Source: an uncultured Clostridia bacterium
Lineage (GTDB): Bacteria > Bacillota > Clostridia > Oscillospirales > Acutalibacteraceae
DNA: 13,834 nucleotides
NCBI GenBank assembly: GCA_944381295.1
Contig: CALWKP010000178.1
Coordinates: forward strand, 1 to 13,834
Direction: 5' to 3'
Below are positions 1 through 7,585 of the stretch, in pieces; position 1 is the first letter of the stretch, and each line of letters starts with the position of its first letter. Under the pieces are notes generated by a model. It ran no database searches and had not been told where the DNA came from. It was given only the letters and a program-made list of their open reading frames with translations. The translations under genes and the position numbers were made by a program.

Positions 1-32
1 AATACGGGCAGCCCCTGTACAAGATTTTTTAA
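1..32 (+). CDS. accB: Biotin carboxyl carrier protein AccB, last codons only
   Basis: Reading from base 3, the window opens with Y-G-Q-P-L-Y-K-I-F followed by TAA at 30-32. The G-Q-P-L-(F/Y)-x-I ending is the usual C-terminal beta strand of biotinyl/lipoyl carrier domains such as AccB. The next gene, fabZ, starts 12 nt later and accC follows, which is the normal accB-fabZ-accC order in many Firmicutes. Only nine codons are present, so the biotinylated lysine motif (M-K-M) lies outside the window. The call rests on the short ending plus gene order. Confidence 0.75.
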   Translation, partial: YGQPLYKIF

Positions 33-44
33 TAAGGCGGTGCT

Positions 45-458
45 ATGATGAATCGAGAGGAACTCAAACAGATTCTTCCCCACAGAGAACCGATGCTCCT
101 GATCGACGAAGCGGAGCTTCGGGATGATGAGGTTGCTGTCGGAAAATATACTGTCAAGGGCGACGAATGGTTTTTGCAGGGACATTTCCCAGGCATGCCC
201 ATTGTTCCCGGCGTTATCCAGTGTGAAATGATGGGTCAGACCTGCTGTGTATTGGTGGCCGAAAAAGTAAAAGGGAAAAAGACTCTTTTTACCGGCATGG
301 ATAAAGTCCGTTTTAAACAACAGGTTGTCCCTGGTGATACCATTACCTTCGAATGCGCGATGACCGGAAGCCGTGGTCCCTTCTTCTTTGCTAAGGGCAA
401 AGGCTTTGTAAACGGTAAACTGGCTGTCAGCGCAGAGCTTTCTTTCGCGTTAATCTGA
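45..458 (+). CDS. fabZ: 3-hydroxyacyl-[acyl-carrier-protein] dehydratase FabZ
   Basis: This cytoplasmic hot-dog-fold enzyme removes water from 3-hydroxyacyl-ACP to give trans-2-enoyl-ACP in type II fatty-acid synthesis. The 137-residue length is normal for FabZ. The opening L-P-H-R-E-P-M-L-L-I-D-E (residues 11-22) and the central H-F-P-G-M-P-I-V-P-G block (47-56) are family hallmarks. His47 and Glu61 occupy the catalytic His/Glu positions. An AAGGCGG ribosome site lies at 34-40, 4 nt before the first of two consecutive ATG codons and 7 nt before the second, so the protein may begin at either. It sits between accB and accC, with an 18-nt gap to accC, and is surely co-transcribed with them. No FabA-type features are seen, so isomerase activity is not predicted. 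Confidence 0.96.
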   Translation: MMNREELKQILPHREPMLLIDEAELRDDEVAVGKYTVKGDEWFLQGHFPGMPIVPGVIQCEMMGQTCCVLVAEKVKGKKTLFTGMDKVRFKQQVVPGDTITFECAMTGSRGPFFFAKGKGFVNGKLAVSAELSFALI

Positions 459-476
459 CGTTAAGGGGTTGATACC

Positions 477-1823
477 TTGTTTTCAAAAATTCTGATCGCC
501 AACCGCGGTGAGATCGCGGTGCGCATCATCCGGGCCTGCAAAGAAATGGGGATCTCCACGGTCGCCGTCTTTTCCGAAGCCGACCGCGAAGCCCTGCATG
601 TCAGCCTTGCAGACGAAAGCGTATGCATCGGCCCCGCCCAGGTTCAGGAAAGTTATCTCAATATGACGGCGATCATCGAGGCCGCCGTCGCCACCAAGGC
701 GGAAGCCATCCATCCGGGATATGGACTTTTGTCTGAAAACGCTAAATTCGCCGACCTGTGTGCGCAATGCCATATCGCCTTTATCGGTCCTTCTTCCGAG
801 GTAATTTCTCGAATGGGCGACAAGGATATCGCACGCAAAACGATGGTTGCTGCCGGTGTTCCGGTCATCCCGGGCTGTGATGTCATTGAAGACCCTCAGA
901 AGGCTCGTGAGGAAGCGGAGCGGATTGGATATCCGCTGCTCATCAAGGCCCGCAGCGGCGGCGGCGGACGCGGTATCCGCCTGGTGACCAAAAGTGAGGA
1001 ATTTGACCGTGCATTCCAGGCGGCTTCCAACGAAGCGCAGATCGCATTCGGCGACGGCGCCTGTTATATGGAAAAATATATCTATCCCGCAAAGCATATC
1101 GAGATGCAGCTTCTGTGCGACAACCAGGGTAATGTTGTGGCTTTAGGGGAACGCGAATGTTCCATTCAGCGCCATAACCAGAAGCTTATCGAAGAAAGCC
1201 CGTCTCCGGCGGTCACTCCCGAGACGCGCAAGAAGATGATCGATGTTGCCGTCAAGGCGGCAAAAGCCGCGAAATACACCAATGCGGGAACCATCGAATT
1301 CCTTTTTGATACCGATGGGAGCTTTTATTTCATGGAGATGAATACCCGTCTCCAGGTAGAACATTCTGTCACGGAAATGGTCACCAATATCGATATCGTA
1401 AAATGGCAGATCCGTATTGCTGCCGGTATCCCGTTAGGCTTCCGGCAGGAAGATATCCGCATCAGCAACTGCGCGATCGAATGCCGGATCAACGCGGAAA
1501 ATCCGCATCAAAACTTCCGTCCGAGCTGTGGAAAAATTACACTCCTTCATGTTCCGGGAGGCCCCATGGTGCGCTTTGATACCGCGCTGTATCAGGATTA
1601 TATCGTTCCTCCGTTTTACGATTCGATGATCGGCAAACTGATCGTCTGTGCCCAGACCCGTGATGAAGCCATCCGCAAAATGCAGGCTGCACTCTGTGAA
1701 CTCGTGATTGAGGGGATCGACCACAACAGCGAGCTTCACATGGAAATCTTGAGTGATCCTGATTTCCAGGCAGGCAACTATTTTACCAACTTCATGCAAT
1801 TACGTGAGAAAGCGGGGAAATAA
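477..1823 (+). CDS. accC: Biotin carboxylase subunit of acetyl-CoA carboxylase, AccC
   Basis: AccC uses ATP and bicarbonate to carboxylate the biotin on AccB, the first half-reaction of malonyl-CoA synthesis. At 448 residues it has the standard length. In order it shows the N-terminal biotin-carboxylase domain (A-N-R-G-E-I-A-V-R-I-I-R-A at 8-20), the ATP-grasp lysines at 116 and 157 with the glycine-rich G-G-G-G-R-G loop (161-166), metal ligands Glu274 and Glu287, and the E-M-N-T-R-L-Q-V-E-H signature (287-296) with the catalytic Arg291 and Glu295. The C-terminal domain carries the conserved E-C-R-I-N-A-E motif. The start is TTG, supported by AAGGGG at 463-468 with an 8-nt spacer. No in-frame ATG fits as well. 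It lies 18 nt after fabZ and 3 nt before accD. Confidence 0.97.
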   Translation: MFSKILIANRGEIAVRIIRACKEMGISTVAVFSEADREALHVSLADESVCIGPAQVQESYLNMTAIIEAAVATKAEAIHPGYGLLSENAKFADLCAQCHIAFIGPSSEVISRMGDKDIARKTMVAAGVPVIPGCDVIEDPQKAREEAERIGYPLLIKARSGGGGRGIRLVTKSEEFDRAFQAASNEAQIAFGDGACYMEKYIYPAKHIEMQLLCDNQGNVVALGERECSIQRHNQKLIEESPSPAVTPETRKKMIDVAVKAAKAAKYTNAGTIEFLFDTDGSFYFMEMNTRLQVEHSVTEMVTNIDIVKWQIRIAAGIPLGFRQEDIRISNCAIECRINAENPHQNFRPSCGKITLLHVPGGPMVRFDTALYQDYIVPPFYDSMIGKLIVCAQTRDEAIRKMQAALCELVIEGIDHNSELHMEILSDPDFQAGNYFTNFMQLREKAGK

Positions 1824-1826
1824 TCG

Positions 1827-2696
1827 ATGGGTGTACTGCCAAAGAATCTTTTTAAAAAGCCAAACAACCCTTTGGAAAACTACGATAAAACAAAAACTTA
1901 TTCCCCCGACATTCCCAGTGAGATGTGTATCCCCTGTCCTTCCTGCAAAGCCATCCTGCTCAACGGGGATCTCAACGAAAACGGACACGTTTGCCCCAAA
2001 TGCGGGTTCCATTTCCGTATCAATCCACGTCAGCGCATCAATATTATTGCCGACGAAGGAAGCTTTCAGGAGTATGATGCTGCTTTGCGTTCCCGGAATG
2101 TCATCGATTTTCCGAATTATGACAAAAAGCTCAAACATGCCCTTCTCGAAAGCTCTGCAAAAGAAGCCGTTGTCTGCGGGCGCGCCAAAATTGGCGGATA
2201 TGACTGCTGTATGTTCGTCATGGACCCGTATTTCATGATGGGGTCCATGGGTACCGTTGTCGGGGAAAAGATCACACGGCTGTTTGAATACGCCACAGAA
2301 CAATCGCTTCCCGTCATTGGATTTACGGTTTCCGGCGGTGCACGGATGCAGGAAGGAATCCTGTCACTGATGCAGATGGCGAAAACCAGCGGTGCAGTCA
2401 AACGCCACAGCGATGCGGGGAATCTTTATGCCGTTGTTCTGACTGACCCGACGACCGGCGGGGTGACCGCCAGTTTTGCGATGGAAGCAGATGTGACCAT
2501 TGCAGAACCAGGCGCGCTGATCGGTTTTGCCGGACCGCGCGTCATCGAACAGACGATCCGTCAAAAACTGCCGAATGGGTTCCAGCGGTCGGAATTCCTT
2601 TATGAAAAAGGATTTGTGGATGTGATCCTGAAACGTACAGAACAAAAGGGATATCTTACCACACTGCTCTCCCTGCACCAGAAGGAGGCGAATTGA
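1827..2696 (+). CDS. accD: Acetyl-CoA carboxylase carboxyltransferase subunit beta, AccD
   Basis: AccD pairs with AccA to move the carboxyl group from carboxybiotin to acetyl-CoA, giving malonyl-CoA. The 289-residue protein has the typical N-terminal four-cysteine zinc ribbon (Cys37, Cys40, Cys56, Cys59) with an additional cysteine at 34. A crotonase-fold domain follows, with the S-G-G-A-R-M-Q-E-G oxyanion-hole block and the D-P-T-T-G-G-V-T-A-S-F block. The ending G-F-V-D-V-I-L-K-R matches the family. The ATG lies 3 nt after the accC stop, with a weak GGGGA ribosome site inside the accC end, so translation is likely coupled. The stop touches the accA start with no gap. Confidence 0.96.
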   Translation: MGVLPKNLFKKPNNPLENYDKTKTYSPDIPSEMCIPCPSCKAILLNGDLNENGHVCPKCGFHFRINPRQRINIIADEGSFQEYDAALRSRNVIDFPNYDKKLKHALLESSAKEAVVCGRAKIGGYDCCMFVMDPYFMMGSMGTVVGEKITRLFEYATEQSLPVIGFTVSGGARMQEGILSLMQMAKTSGAVKRHSDAGNLYAVVLTDPTTGGVTASFAMEADVTIAEPGALIGFAGPRVIEQTIRQKLPNGFQRSEFLYEKGFVDVILKRTEQKGYLTTLLSLHQKEAN

Positions 2697-3476
2697 TTGG
2701 AAGCTTTTGATCGAGTAATGAAAGCACGTGCCAAAGGCCGTCCGACCGGGCTTTCGTTCATCAACCATATTTTTGACGATTTTCTTGAGATGCATGGCGA
2801 CCGCCGGTTCGGCGACGACAGTGCTGTTGTAGCGGGGATCGCCCGCTTGAATGGGATGCCGGTCACCGTAATCGCGCTGGAACGCGGTACCGATACCAAA
2901 GATAAAATCATGCGGAATTTCGGTATGGCACATCCGGAAGGTTACCGGAAAGCGCTGCGCCAGATGAAGCTGGCGGAAAAATTCCATCGGCCTGTCATTT
3001 GTTTTGTCGATACTTCTGGCGCTTATTGCGGGATTGCCGCAGAAGAACGCGGGCAAGGTCTGGCCATCGCCGAAAACCTGATGGAAATGATGGCTTTAAA
3101 AACACCGGTACTTTCCATCCTTATCGGGGAAGGCGGCAGCGGCGGAGCTTTGGGGCTTGCCGTGGCAGATGAAGTATGGATGCTGGAAAATGCGGTTTAC
3201 TCCGTAATTTCTCCGGAAGGCTGTGCGAGTATCCTCTGGAAGGACCCTGCCAAAGTCCGGGAAGCTGCGGCATGCCTGAAGCTGACTGCGCAGGATCTTC
3301 TTGAACTCGATGTGATCGAACGTATCATTGAAGAGCCTTCCGACGATTTTGAAGAAGTCTTTGCCACGCTGCGCCGTGATATCTTCACCACGGTTTCGCA
3401 GAATAAACAGCTTCCAGTGGAGGCGCTTTTGGAAAAACGCTATAACCGTTTCCGGAAGATCGGGGTGCCGAAATGA
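2697..3476 (+). CDS. accA: Acetyl-CoA carboxylase carboxyltransferase subunit alpha, AccA (short form)
   Basis: This is the alpha half of the carboxyltransferase, partner of AccD. At 259 residues it is about 60 shorter than the E. coli protein and lacks the N-terminal helical extension. That short form is common in Clostridia. Visible blocks are the M-H-G-D-R-R-F-G-D-D segment, V-D-T-S-G-A-Y-C-G-I-A-A-E-E-R-G-Q (the active-site loop, with Ser and Cys where many homologues have Pro), and G-E-G-G-S-G-G-A-L-G-L. The start is TTG directly after the accD stop, supported by a strong AAGGAGG at 2682-2688 with an 8-nt spacer. The end overlaps the DegV gene by ATGA. Confidence 0.95.
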   Translation: MEAFDRVMKARAKGRPTGLSFINHIFDDFLEMHGDRRFGDDSAVVAGIARLNGMPVTVIALERGTDTKDKIMRNFGMAHPEGYRKALRQMKLAEKFHRPVICFVDTSGAYCGIAAEERGQGLAIAENLMEMMALKTPVLSILIGEGGSGGALGLAVADEVWMLENAVYSVISPEGCASILWKDPAKVREAAACLKLTAQDLLELDVIERIIEEPSDDFEEVFATLRRDIFTTVSQNKQLPVEALLEKRYNRFRKIGVPK

Positions 3477-4315
3477 TCGCGCTTGCGGTTGACAGTACCG
3501 CATATCTCACCAAAGCGGAAGCGATTGCCCTAGGGATTACGCTGGTGCCCATGAACTATACCATTGACGGGCAGACTTATCCGGAACAGTATTCTGATGC
3601 CAATGGGTCCTTTGAGGCACTGATTGCGCGGCATCCCAACTGCAAAACTTCGCAGCCGCCGGTTGCTTCCTATATATCTGTATTTCAAAACCTCACCAAT
3701 CAGGGATACGATGTGCTCTGTATGGTGATATCCTCTCGCTTGAGCGGTACATACAGCAGTGCACAGCTTGCTGCTAATGCAGTGAATCCGGAAAAAGTCA
3801 AGGTATTTGACACGCTTTCTACCGCTGGAGGGATGAACCTTCTTGTCAAGCGCGCTGCGGAACTGATTCACAGTGGTCTTGACCTTGCAGAAGTCATGGA
3901 ACGTTTGACAGCGATCCGCAATCTTGTTGGAATTACGTTTTCCGTCAGGAATATGGATGCCTTGCGCCGCAGCGGACGTATCGGGGTCATCCGGCAATCT
4001 GTGGGAACGATTCTCAATATCCGTCCCATTCTCCTTTGCGTGAACGGTGCCGTGGTTGCGGATGGGATTGCCCGCGGTCAGCACGAGCAGATCCGCGAAC
4101 TGGTAGCCAGGGTTCCGGAAGACGCTGCCAAGGTATATATCCAACACATCAGCGATTCTTCCCAGATGGAGCCCTTGCAGTTGGCTTTGAAGGAAAAACT
4201 TCCGAGCGCCCGCATCCTATCGGGCAATGCAGGACCTGTTCTTGCCATCAATATTGGCCTGGGCGCTTTAGGAGTCTCCTGGCTGCGGCAAGAGCCAACG
4301 CAATCTCTTGCTTAA
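3473..4315 (+). CDS. DegV-family fatty-acid-binding protein (FakB-like)
   Basis: This 280-residue DegV-fold protein has the family landmarks: V-D-S-T-A-Y-L near the start, the K-T-S-Q-P-P loop (58-63) and the S-S-R-L-S-G-T-Y-S-S-A block (87-97) that contact the bound lipid, and L-R-R-S-G-R-I (164-170) followed by N-I-R-P-I-L (182-187). DegV proteins bind a single fatty acid. In S. aureus-type systems, FakB members present it to the kinase FakA for phosphorylation. The ATG overlaps the accA stop by 4 nt, so its synthesis is coupled to acetyl-CoA carboxylase. That context supports a lipid role, but no FakA is in the window, so kinase partnership is an inference. It is the last gene of the operon. 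Confidence 0.9.
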   Translation: MIALAVDSTAYLTKAEAIALGITLVPMNYTIDGQTYPEQYSDANGSFEALIARHPNCKTSQPPVASYISVFQNLTNQGYDVLCMVISSRLSGTYSSAQLAANAVNPEKVKVFDTLSTAGGMNLLVKRAAELIHSGLDLAEVMERLTAIRNLVGITFSVRNMDALRRSGRIGVIRQSVGTILNIRPILLCVNGAVVADGIARGQHEQIRELVARVPEDAAKVYIQHISDSSQMEPLQLALKEKLPSARILSGNAGPVLAINIGLGALGVSWLRQEPTQSLA

Positions 4316-4324
4316 CAAACAAAA

Positions 4325-4361
4325 ACTGTACGTCATGTCTTGAAAAGACGCGGCGTACAGT
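4325..4361. repeat. 37-nt palindrome, first copy (hairpin without T-run)
   Basis: A near-perfect palindrome with 16-17-nt arms and a GAA loop (ACTGTACGTCATGTCTT / AAGACGCGGCGTACAGT, one mismatch and two G-T pairs) lies 9 nt after the DegV-family stop. It is preceded by five A but followed by TCAGCTTGTAG, so this copy lacks the T tract needed for plus-strand termination. It is identical, base for base, to the copy at 4650-4686. Confidence 0.9.
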
Positions 4362-4649
4362 CAGCTTGTAGAAAAATGTTTTTAAAAAGTCAAATTGTAC
4401 AAATGGTAAAACTCCTTCGGGGAACCCCTCGCTAGGGTTCCCCGCGCAGAAACAGTCCCCCGGACTGTTTCTGCTCCCCTCCTGAGCTTTTTTCTCAGAA
4501 ACAGAGATTCCGCCCGTTGCGACGGGCGGCCAAAAAGGGCGCTGCCCTTTTGGAATACCCGCCCCCTTTTGAAAAAGGGGGACGAAAACTTTAAGTTGCA
4601 AAAAGATTTTGTGCAATTTTTTCTTCTTGTGGACTTTATCGACAGCCTG
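4362..4649. repeat. Hairpin-rich non-coding insert between the two palindromes (possible mobile or MITE-like element)
   Basis: About 288 nt with no credible gene. It holds at least seven stacked hairpins: 4418-4444 (GGGGAACCC arms), 4446-4474 (12-13-bp stem), 4482-4498, 4510-4529 (8-bp CCGCCCGT stem), 4530-4553, 4562-4581 (CCCCCTTTT arms) and 4596-4616. The last is followed by a T-run at 4617-4622. The outer ends, together with the adjoining T of the first palindrome, read TCAGCTTGT on the left and TCAGGCTGT on the right when the right is read on the minus strand, giving a short imperfect terminal inverted repeat. I infer an inserted, non-autonomous repeat element. A structured RNA or a multi-terminator block is the main alternative. 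Confidence 0.5.
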
Positions 4650-4692
4650 ACTGTACGTCATGTCTTGAAAAGACGCGGCGTACAGTTTTTTT
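4650..4692 (+). terminator. 37-nt palindrome, second copy, with T-run: intrinsic terminator
   Basis: The same palindrome as at 4325-4361, here followed by seven T at 4686-4692. It is a classic plus-strand intrinsic terminator for the fatty-acid operon, though 335 nt past the last stop codon. On the minus strand the copy faces transcripts leaving the sirtuin gene, but the base run after it on that strand is TCAGGCTGTCG, not a T tract. Confidence 0.75.
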
Positions 4693-4766
4693 CTTTTCTA
4701 TGCTTTTTACGCTTAGATTTGTAGTATTTCTGTTAGTTTAACTTTGGAGATTTTCAAAAAGCGCTG

Positions 4767-5489
4767 TTAAGGCAGCTGCGAAAACACTTCGCCAATCTTC
4801 CCTGTAATCAAAAGATCTGCTTGCTCGTCCATCCCTGTTGGACTTTTATTCACAAGGACCAACTTATTCCCCCGGTAATATTGCAGCAGCCCTGCCGCCG
4901 GATACACCACCAGCGACGTTCCACCGACAATCAGTACATCCGCTTCTGCAATTTCCCGGACAGCTTTCTCGATTGCGTTCTGATCCAGCCCTTCTTCGTA
5001 CAAAACAACGTCCGGCCGGATGATCCCCCCGCAGCTGCAACGCGGCACAACTTCCGGACTATTCTTGACTTCTTCAAGGGTATAAGTTTTTTTACAGTGC
5101 ATACAGTAATTTCGGTGAATCGAGCCATGCAGTTCTACCACATCCCGGCTGCCTGCCATTTGGTGCAATCCGTCGATATTCTGGGTGATTACTGTCCTCA
5201 GCTTTCCCTGCTTCTCCCACTGCGCCAGCTTTTTGTGCGCTATATTCGGTTCTACTCCATCAAATAAGATCTTATCCCGGTAAAATCGATAAAACTCTTC
5301 CGGATGCGCTACAAAAAAACTATGACTCAGCATCACTTCAGGGGGATACCGGTATTTTTGCCGGTACAGGCCATCTTCGCTGCGAAAATCTGGAATCCCG
5401 CTCTCTGTGGATACTCCCGCCCCGCCGAAAAAAACGATACGATGGCTGCTGCTTACCATTTCCTTCAGCTGCATGATTTTTTCATCCAT
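4767..5489 (-). CDS. cobB: NAD-dependent protein deacylase, sirtuin (Sir2/CobB family)
   Basis: Sirtuins remove acyl groups from lysines using NAD+, releasing nicotinamide and O-acetyl-ADP-ribose. This 240-residue form is the catalytic core only. It shows the NAD-binding G-A-G-V-S-T-E-S-G-I-P-D-F-R-S (23-37), T-Q-N-I-D (102-106), catalytic His121 in E-L-H-G-S, zinc ligands Cys129/Cys132 and Cys151/Cys153 (the second pair is C-x-C, not C-x-x-C), and G-G-T-S-L-V-V-Y-P (189-197). The start at ATG 5489 is chosen because GGAGG (5499-5495) lies 5 nt upstream. The upstream TTG at 5501 would put that ribosome site inside the gene. It lies 167 nt downstream of htpG on the same strand. An acetyl-CoA-synthetase type target is plausible but unsupported here. 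Confidence 0.93.
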   Translation of the reverse strand: MDEKIMQLKEMVSSSHRIVFFGGAGVSTESGIPDFRSEDGLYRQKYRYPPEVMLSHSFFVAHPEEFYRFYRDKILFDGVEPNIAHKKLAQWEKQGKLRTVITQNIDGLHQMAGSRDVVELHGSIHRNYCMHCKKTYTLEEVKNSPEVVPRCSCGGIIRPDVVLYEEGLDQNAIEKAVREIAEADVLIVGGTSLVVYPAAGLLQYYRGNKLVLVNKSPTGMDEQADLLITGKIGEVFSQLP

Positions 5490-5507
5490 ATTGTCCTCCA
5501 AAATGAC

Positions 5508-5550
5508 CGCAAGGCTAAGCCGACATTACGTCCGGGCTTAGCCTTTTGCG
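5508..5550. terminator. Inverted repeat between htpG and the sirtuin gene, possible weak terminator
   Basis: Arms CGCAAGGCTAAGCC (5508-5521) and GGCTTAGCC-TTTTGCG (5535-5550) pair over about 14 bp with a 2-nt bulge and a 13-nt loop. On the minus strand it lies about 107 nt past the htpG stop, but no U-rich run follows, so it may only attenuate read-through into the sirtuin gene. It ends just before the sirtuin ribosome site. Confidence 0.4.
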
Positions 5551-5656
5551 GGAATCTTCTGACTGCAACTTTAGACCCGCTGCAAAAGATGCGCAGGACT
5601 GCCAGCATTTCAATCAGGGAATGGATCTTTCCTATCCGTATTCGGAATTCTCAGAG

Positions 5657-7540
5657 TTATTCCACCATCAGTTCACAAATCTGGTTTGAGAACGCTACCG
5701 GATCTTCTACCTGCAGCCCCTCCATCAACAACGCCTGGGAATACAACAGGTTTGCATAGGCTTTCAGTTTCTCATCATCCTTGCCGTGCAGTGCGGTGAG
5801 CGTCTGGAATACCGGATGGTTCGCATTAATTTCCAGCACGCGCTGTGCCTTCACTTTTTCTTCTGTCGGCATTGCGTTGAGTACCTTTTCCATTTCCAGA
5901 GAAATCCCTCCTTCTGTGGACAAACAGACCGGATGTGATTTCAACCTCTGCGAAAGGACGACTTCTTTTACTTTTCCATCCAAAGCATCTTTCAGGAAGC
6001 CTAACAACTCTTTGTTTTCTTCCACCTGTTTCTTTGCTGTTTCCTTTTCTTCCTCAGTTTCCAGCCCCAGATCGTCTGTCGAGATATTCTTGAACTCTTT
6101 TCCGTCATAGTTCATCAGCATCCGCAGGGCAAATTCATCCACATTGTCGGTCAGATAAAGCATCTCCAGGCCCTTATCTTTCAACAGCTCTGTCTGTGGG
6201 AGTTGTTCGATACGTTCTACGCTTTCCCCACAAGCATAATAGATCGCTTTTTGGTCCTCTTTCATCCGGCCTACATATTCCTTCAAAGTCACCAGTTTCT
6301 TTTCACTGGAAGAATAGAACAGCAGAAGGTCTTGCAGCACGTCACGATGCATCCCGTAATCCATGTAAACGCCGTATTTCAGCTGTAAGCCATAATTACG
6401 GAAGAATTTTTCATATTCTTCCCTCTCGTTCTGCAGCATGGATTCCAATTCCGATTTGATCTTTTTCTCCAGCCGTCCCGCAATAATTTTGAGCTGACGG
6501 TCATGTTGCAGCATTTCCCTCGAAATGTTCAGCGAAAGATCCTGAGAATCCACCAGGCCGCGCACAAAGCTAAAATAATCCGGCAGCAGATCCGGGCACT
6601 TTTCCATAATCATAACGCCATTGGAATAAAGCTGGAGTCCTTTTTCATAGTCACGGGTATAGAAGTCCATCGGAGCTTTCGACGGGATAAATAACAGCGC
6701 GTTATACGTTGCTGTACCCTCTGTGCTGCTGTGGATTACCTTTTGCGGTTTCTGATAATCATGGAATTTCTCCTGGTAGAACTGGTTATATTCCTCTTCG
6801 GTGATCTCGCTGCGGTTTTTGCGCCACAACGGCACCATGCTGTTAAGAACTTCTGTTTCCGTATAGGTTTCATATTCGTCTTTGGAGCCTTCCTTCAGGC
6901 GGCTCTTTTCCACATCCATCTTGATCGGATAACGGATATAGTCCGAATATTTCTTTACGATATTTTTCAGCCGGTAAGTTTCCAGGAATTCGCTGTAATG
7001 CTCTTCTTCGGTATCCGGCTTGATTTTCAGGATGACTTCTGTCCCGTGGTCCGCTTTCTCGCACGCAGCAATAGAATATCCTTCTGCTCCTTTGGATTTC
7101 CACTCATAGGCTTCTTCTGCCCCATACGCACGGCTGCGCACCGTTACACAGTCGCTGACCATAAACGCCGAATAGAACCCCACACCGAACTGGCCAATGA
7201 TATCGATATCTTCTTTCTGTTCGTTCTCACTCTTAAAATTCAAAGAGCCGCTTTTCGCGATAACCCCCAGATTATTTTCCAATTCATCCTTTGTCATACC
7301 GCATCCATTATCGCGGATGATCAAAATTCGTTCCTTTTCGTCCCGGACGATTTCAATCGCAAAATCATCCCGGCTCAAACCGGTATCGCCGTCTTGCAGT
7401 GTACGGTAATACAGCTTGTCGATTGCGTCGCTTGCGTTGGAAATCAACTCGCGCAGGAAAATTTCGCGGTGGGTATAGATGGAATTAATCATAAGGTCCA
7501 GCAGCCGCTTAGATTCCGCCTTAAACTGTTTCAATGCCAT
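5657..7540 (-). CDS. htpG: Molecular chaperone HtpG (bacterial Hsp90)
   Basis: HtpG is a dimeric ATP-driven chaperone of the cytosol. The 627-residue length equals that of E. coli HtpG within a few residues. The N-terminal GHKL ATPase domain shows F-L-R-E-L-I-S-N-A-S-D-A with the catalytic Glu31 and Mg-binding Asn35, D-N-G-C-G-M (77-82), and G-Q-F-G-V-G-F-Y-S (116-124). The middle domain carries L-Q-L-Y-S-N-G-V and L-N-I-S-R-E-M-L-Q, and the C-terminal dimerization domain is present through to L-M-V-E. The ATG has an AAAGAGG site about 9 nt upstream. The CIRCE operator 52-78 nt upstream indicates heat control by HrcA. Confidence 0.97.
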   Translation of the reverse strand: MALKQFKAESKRLLDLMINSIYTHREIFLRELISNASDAIDKLYYRTLQDGDTGLSRDDFAIEIVRDEKERILIIRDNGCGMTKDELENNLGVIAKSGSLNFKSENEQKEDIDIIGQFGVGFYSAFMVSDCVTVRSRAYGAEEAYEWKSKGAEGYSIAACEKADHGTEVILKIKPDTEEEHYSEFLETYRLKNIVKKYSDYIRYPIKMDVEKSRLKEGSKDEYETYTETEVLNSMVPLWRKNRSEITEEEYNQFYQEKFHDYQKPQKVIHSSTEGTATYNALLFIPSKAPMDFYTRDYEKGLQLYSNGVMIMEKCPDLLPDYFSFVRGLVDSQDLSLNISREMLQHDRQLKIIAGRLEKKIKSELESMLQNEREEYEKFFRNYGLQLKYGVYMDYGMHRDVLQDLLLFYSSSEKKLVTLKEYVGRMKEDQKAIYYACGESVERIEQLPQTELLKDKGLEMLYLTDNVDEFALRMLMNYDGKEFKNISTDDLGLETEEEKETAKKQVEENKELLGFLKDALDGKVKEVVLSQRLKSHPVCLSTEGGISLEMEKVLNAMPTEEKVKAQRVLEINANHPVFQTLTALHGKDDEKLKAYANLLYSQALLMEGLQVEDPVAFSNQICELMVE

Positions 7541-7585
7541 AATTAATCAACCTCTTTATTTTTTACTTTCTGATCTTGACAAAAA

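Noticed and set aside
483..1097. 204-codon open frame on the minus strand inside accC
   Set aside because: It is antisense to a fully conserved biotin carboxylase, has no recognizable domain and arises from its codon pattern.
2364..3056. 230-codon open frame on the minus strand across accD and accA
   Set aside because: It spans the junction of two conserved genes in antisense, with no domain or ribosome site support.
3001..3060. AccA active-site loop with Ser and Cys in place of Pro (S-G-A-Y-C-G) as a sign of a defective enzyme
   Set aside because: From memory, Cys at the second position is frequent in the short clostridial AccA form, and the rest of the motif is intact, so loss of function is not supported.
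4248..4661. 137-codon open frame on the minus strand through the hairpin-rich insert
   Set aside because: It is built from palindromic repeat DNA plus the antisense of the DegV gene end. Such frames are common spurious products of this kind of repeat.
4325..4686. Integron attC cassette or group IIC intron, because of terminator-like palindromes at both ends
   Set aside because: No integron core sites, no reverse transcriptase and no domain V-like motif are seen. Group IIC introns do not duplicate the target hairpin.
5490..5501. Sirtuin start at TTG 5501
   Set aside because: The GGAGG ribosome site would then lie inside the coding region. ATG 5489 has it 5 nt upstream.
6731..7546. 271-codon open frame on the plus strand, Phe/Ile-rich, opposite htpG
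   Set aside because: Exact antisense of the conserved Hsp90 ATPase and middle domains. The hydrophobic composition is a by-product of Glu/Asp/Lys-rich codons on the other strand.
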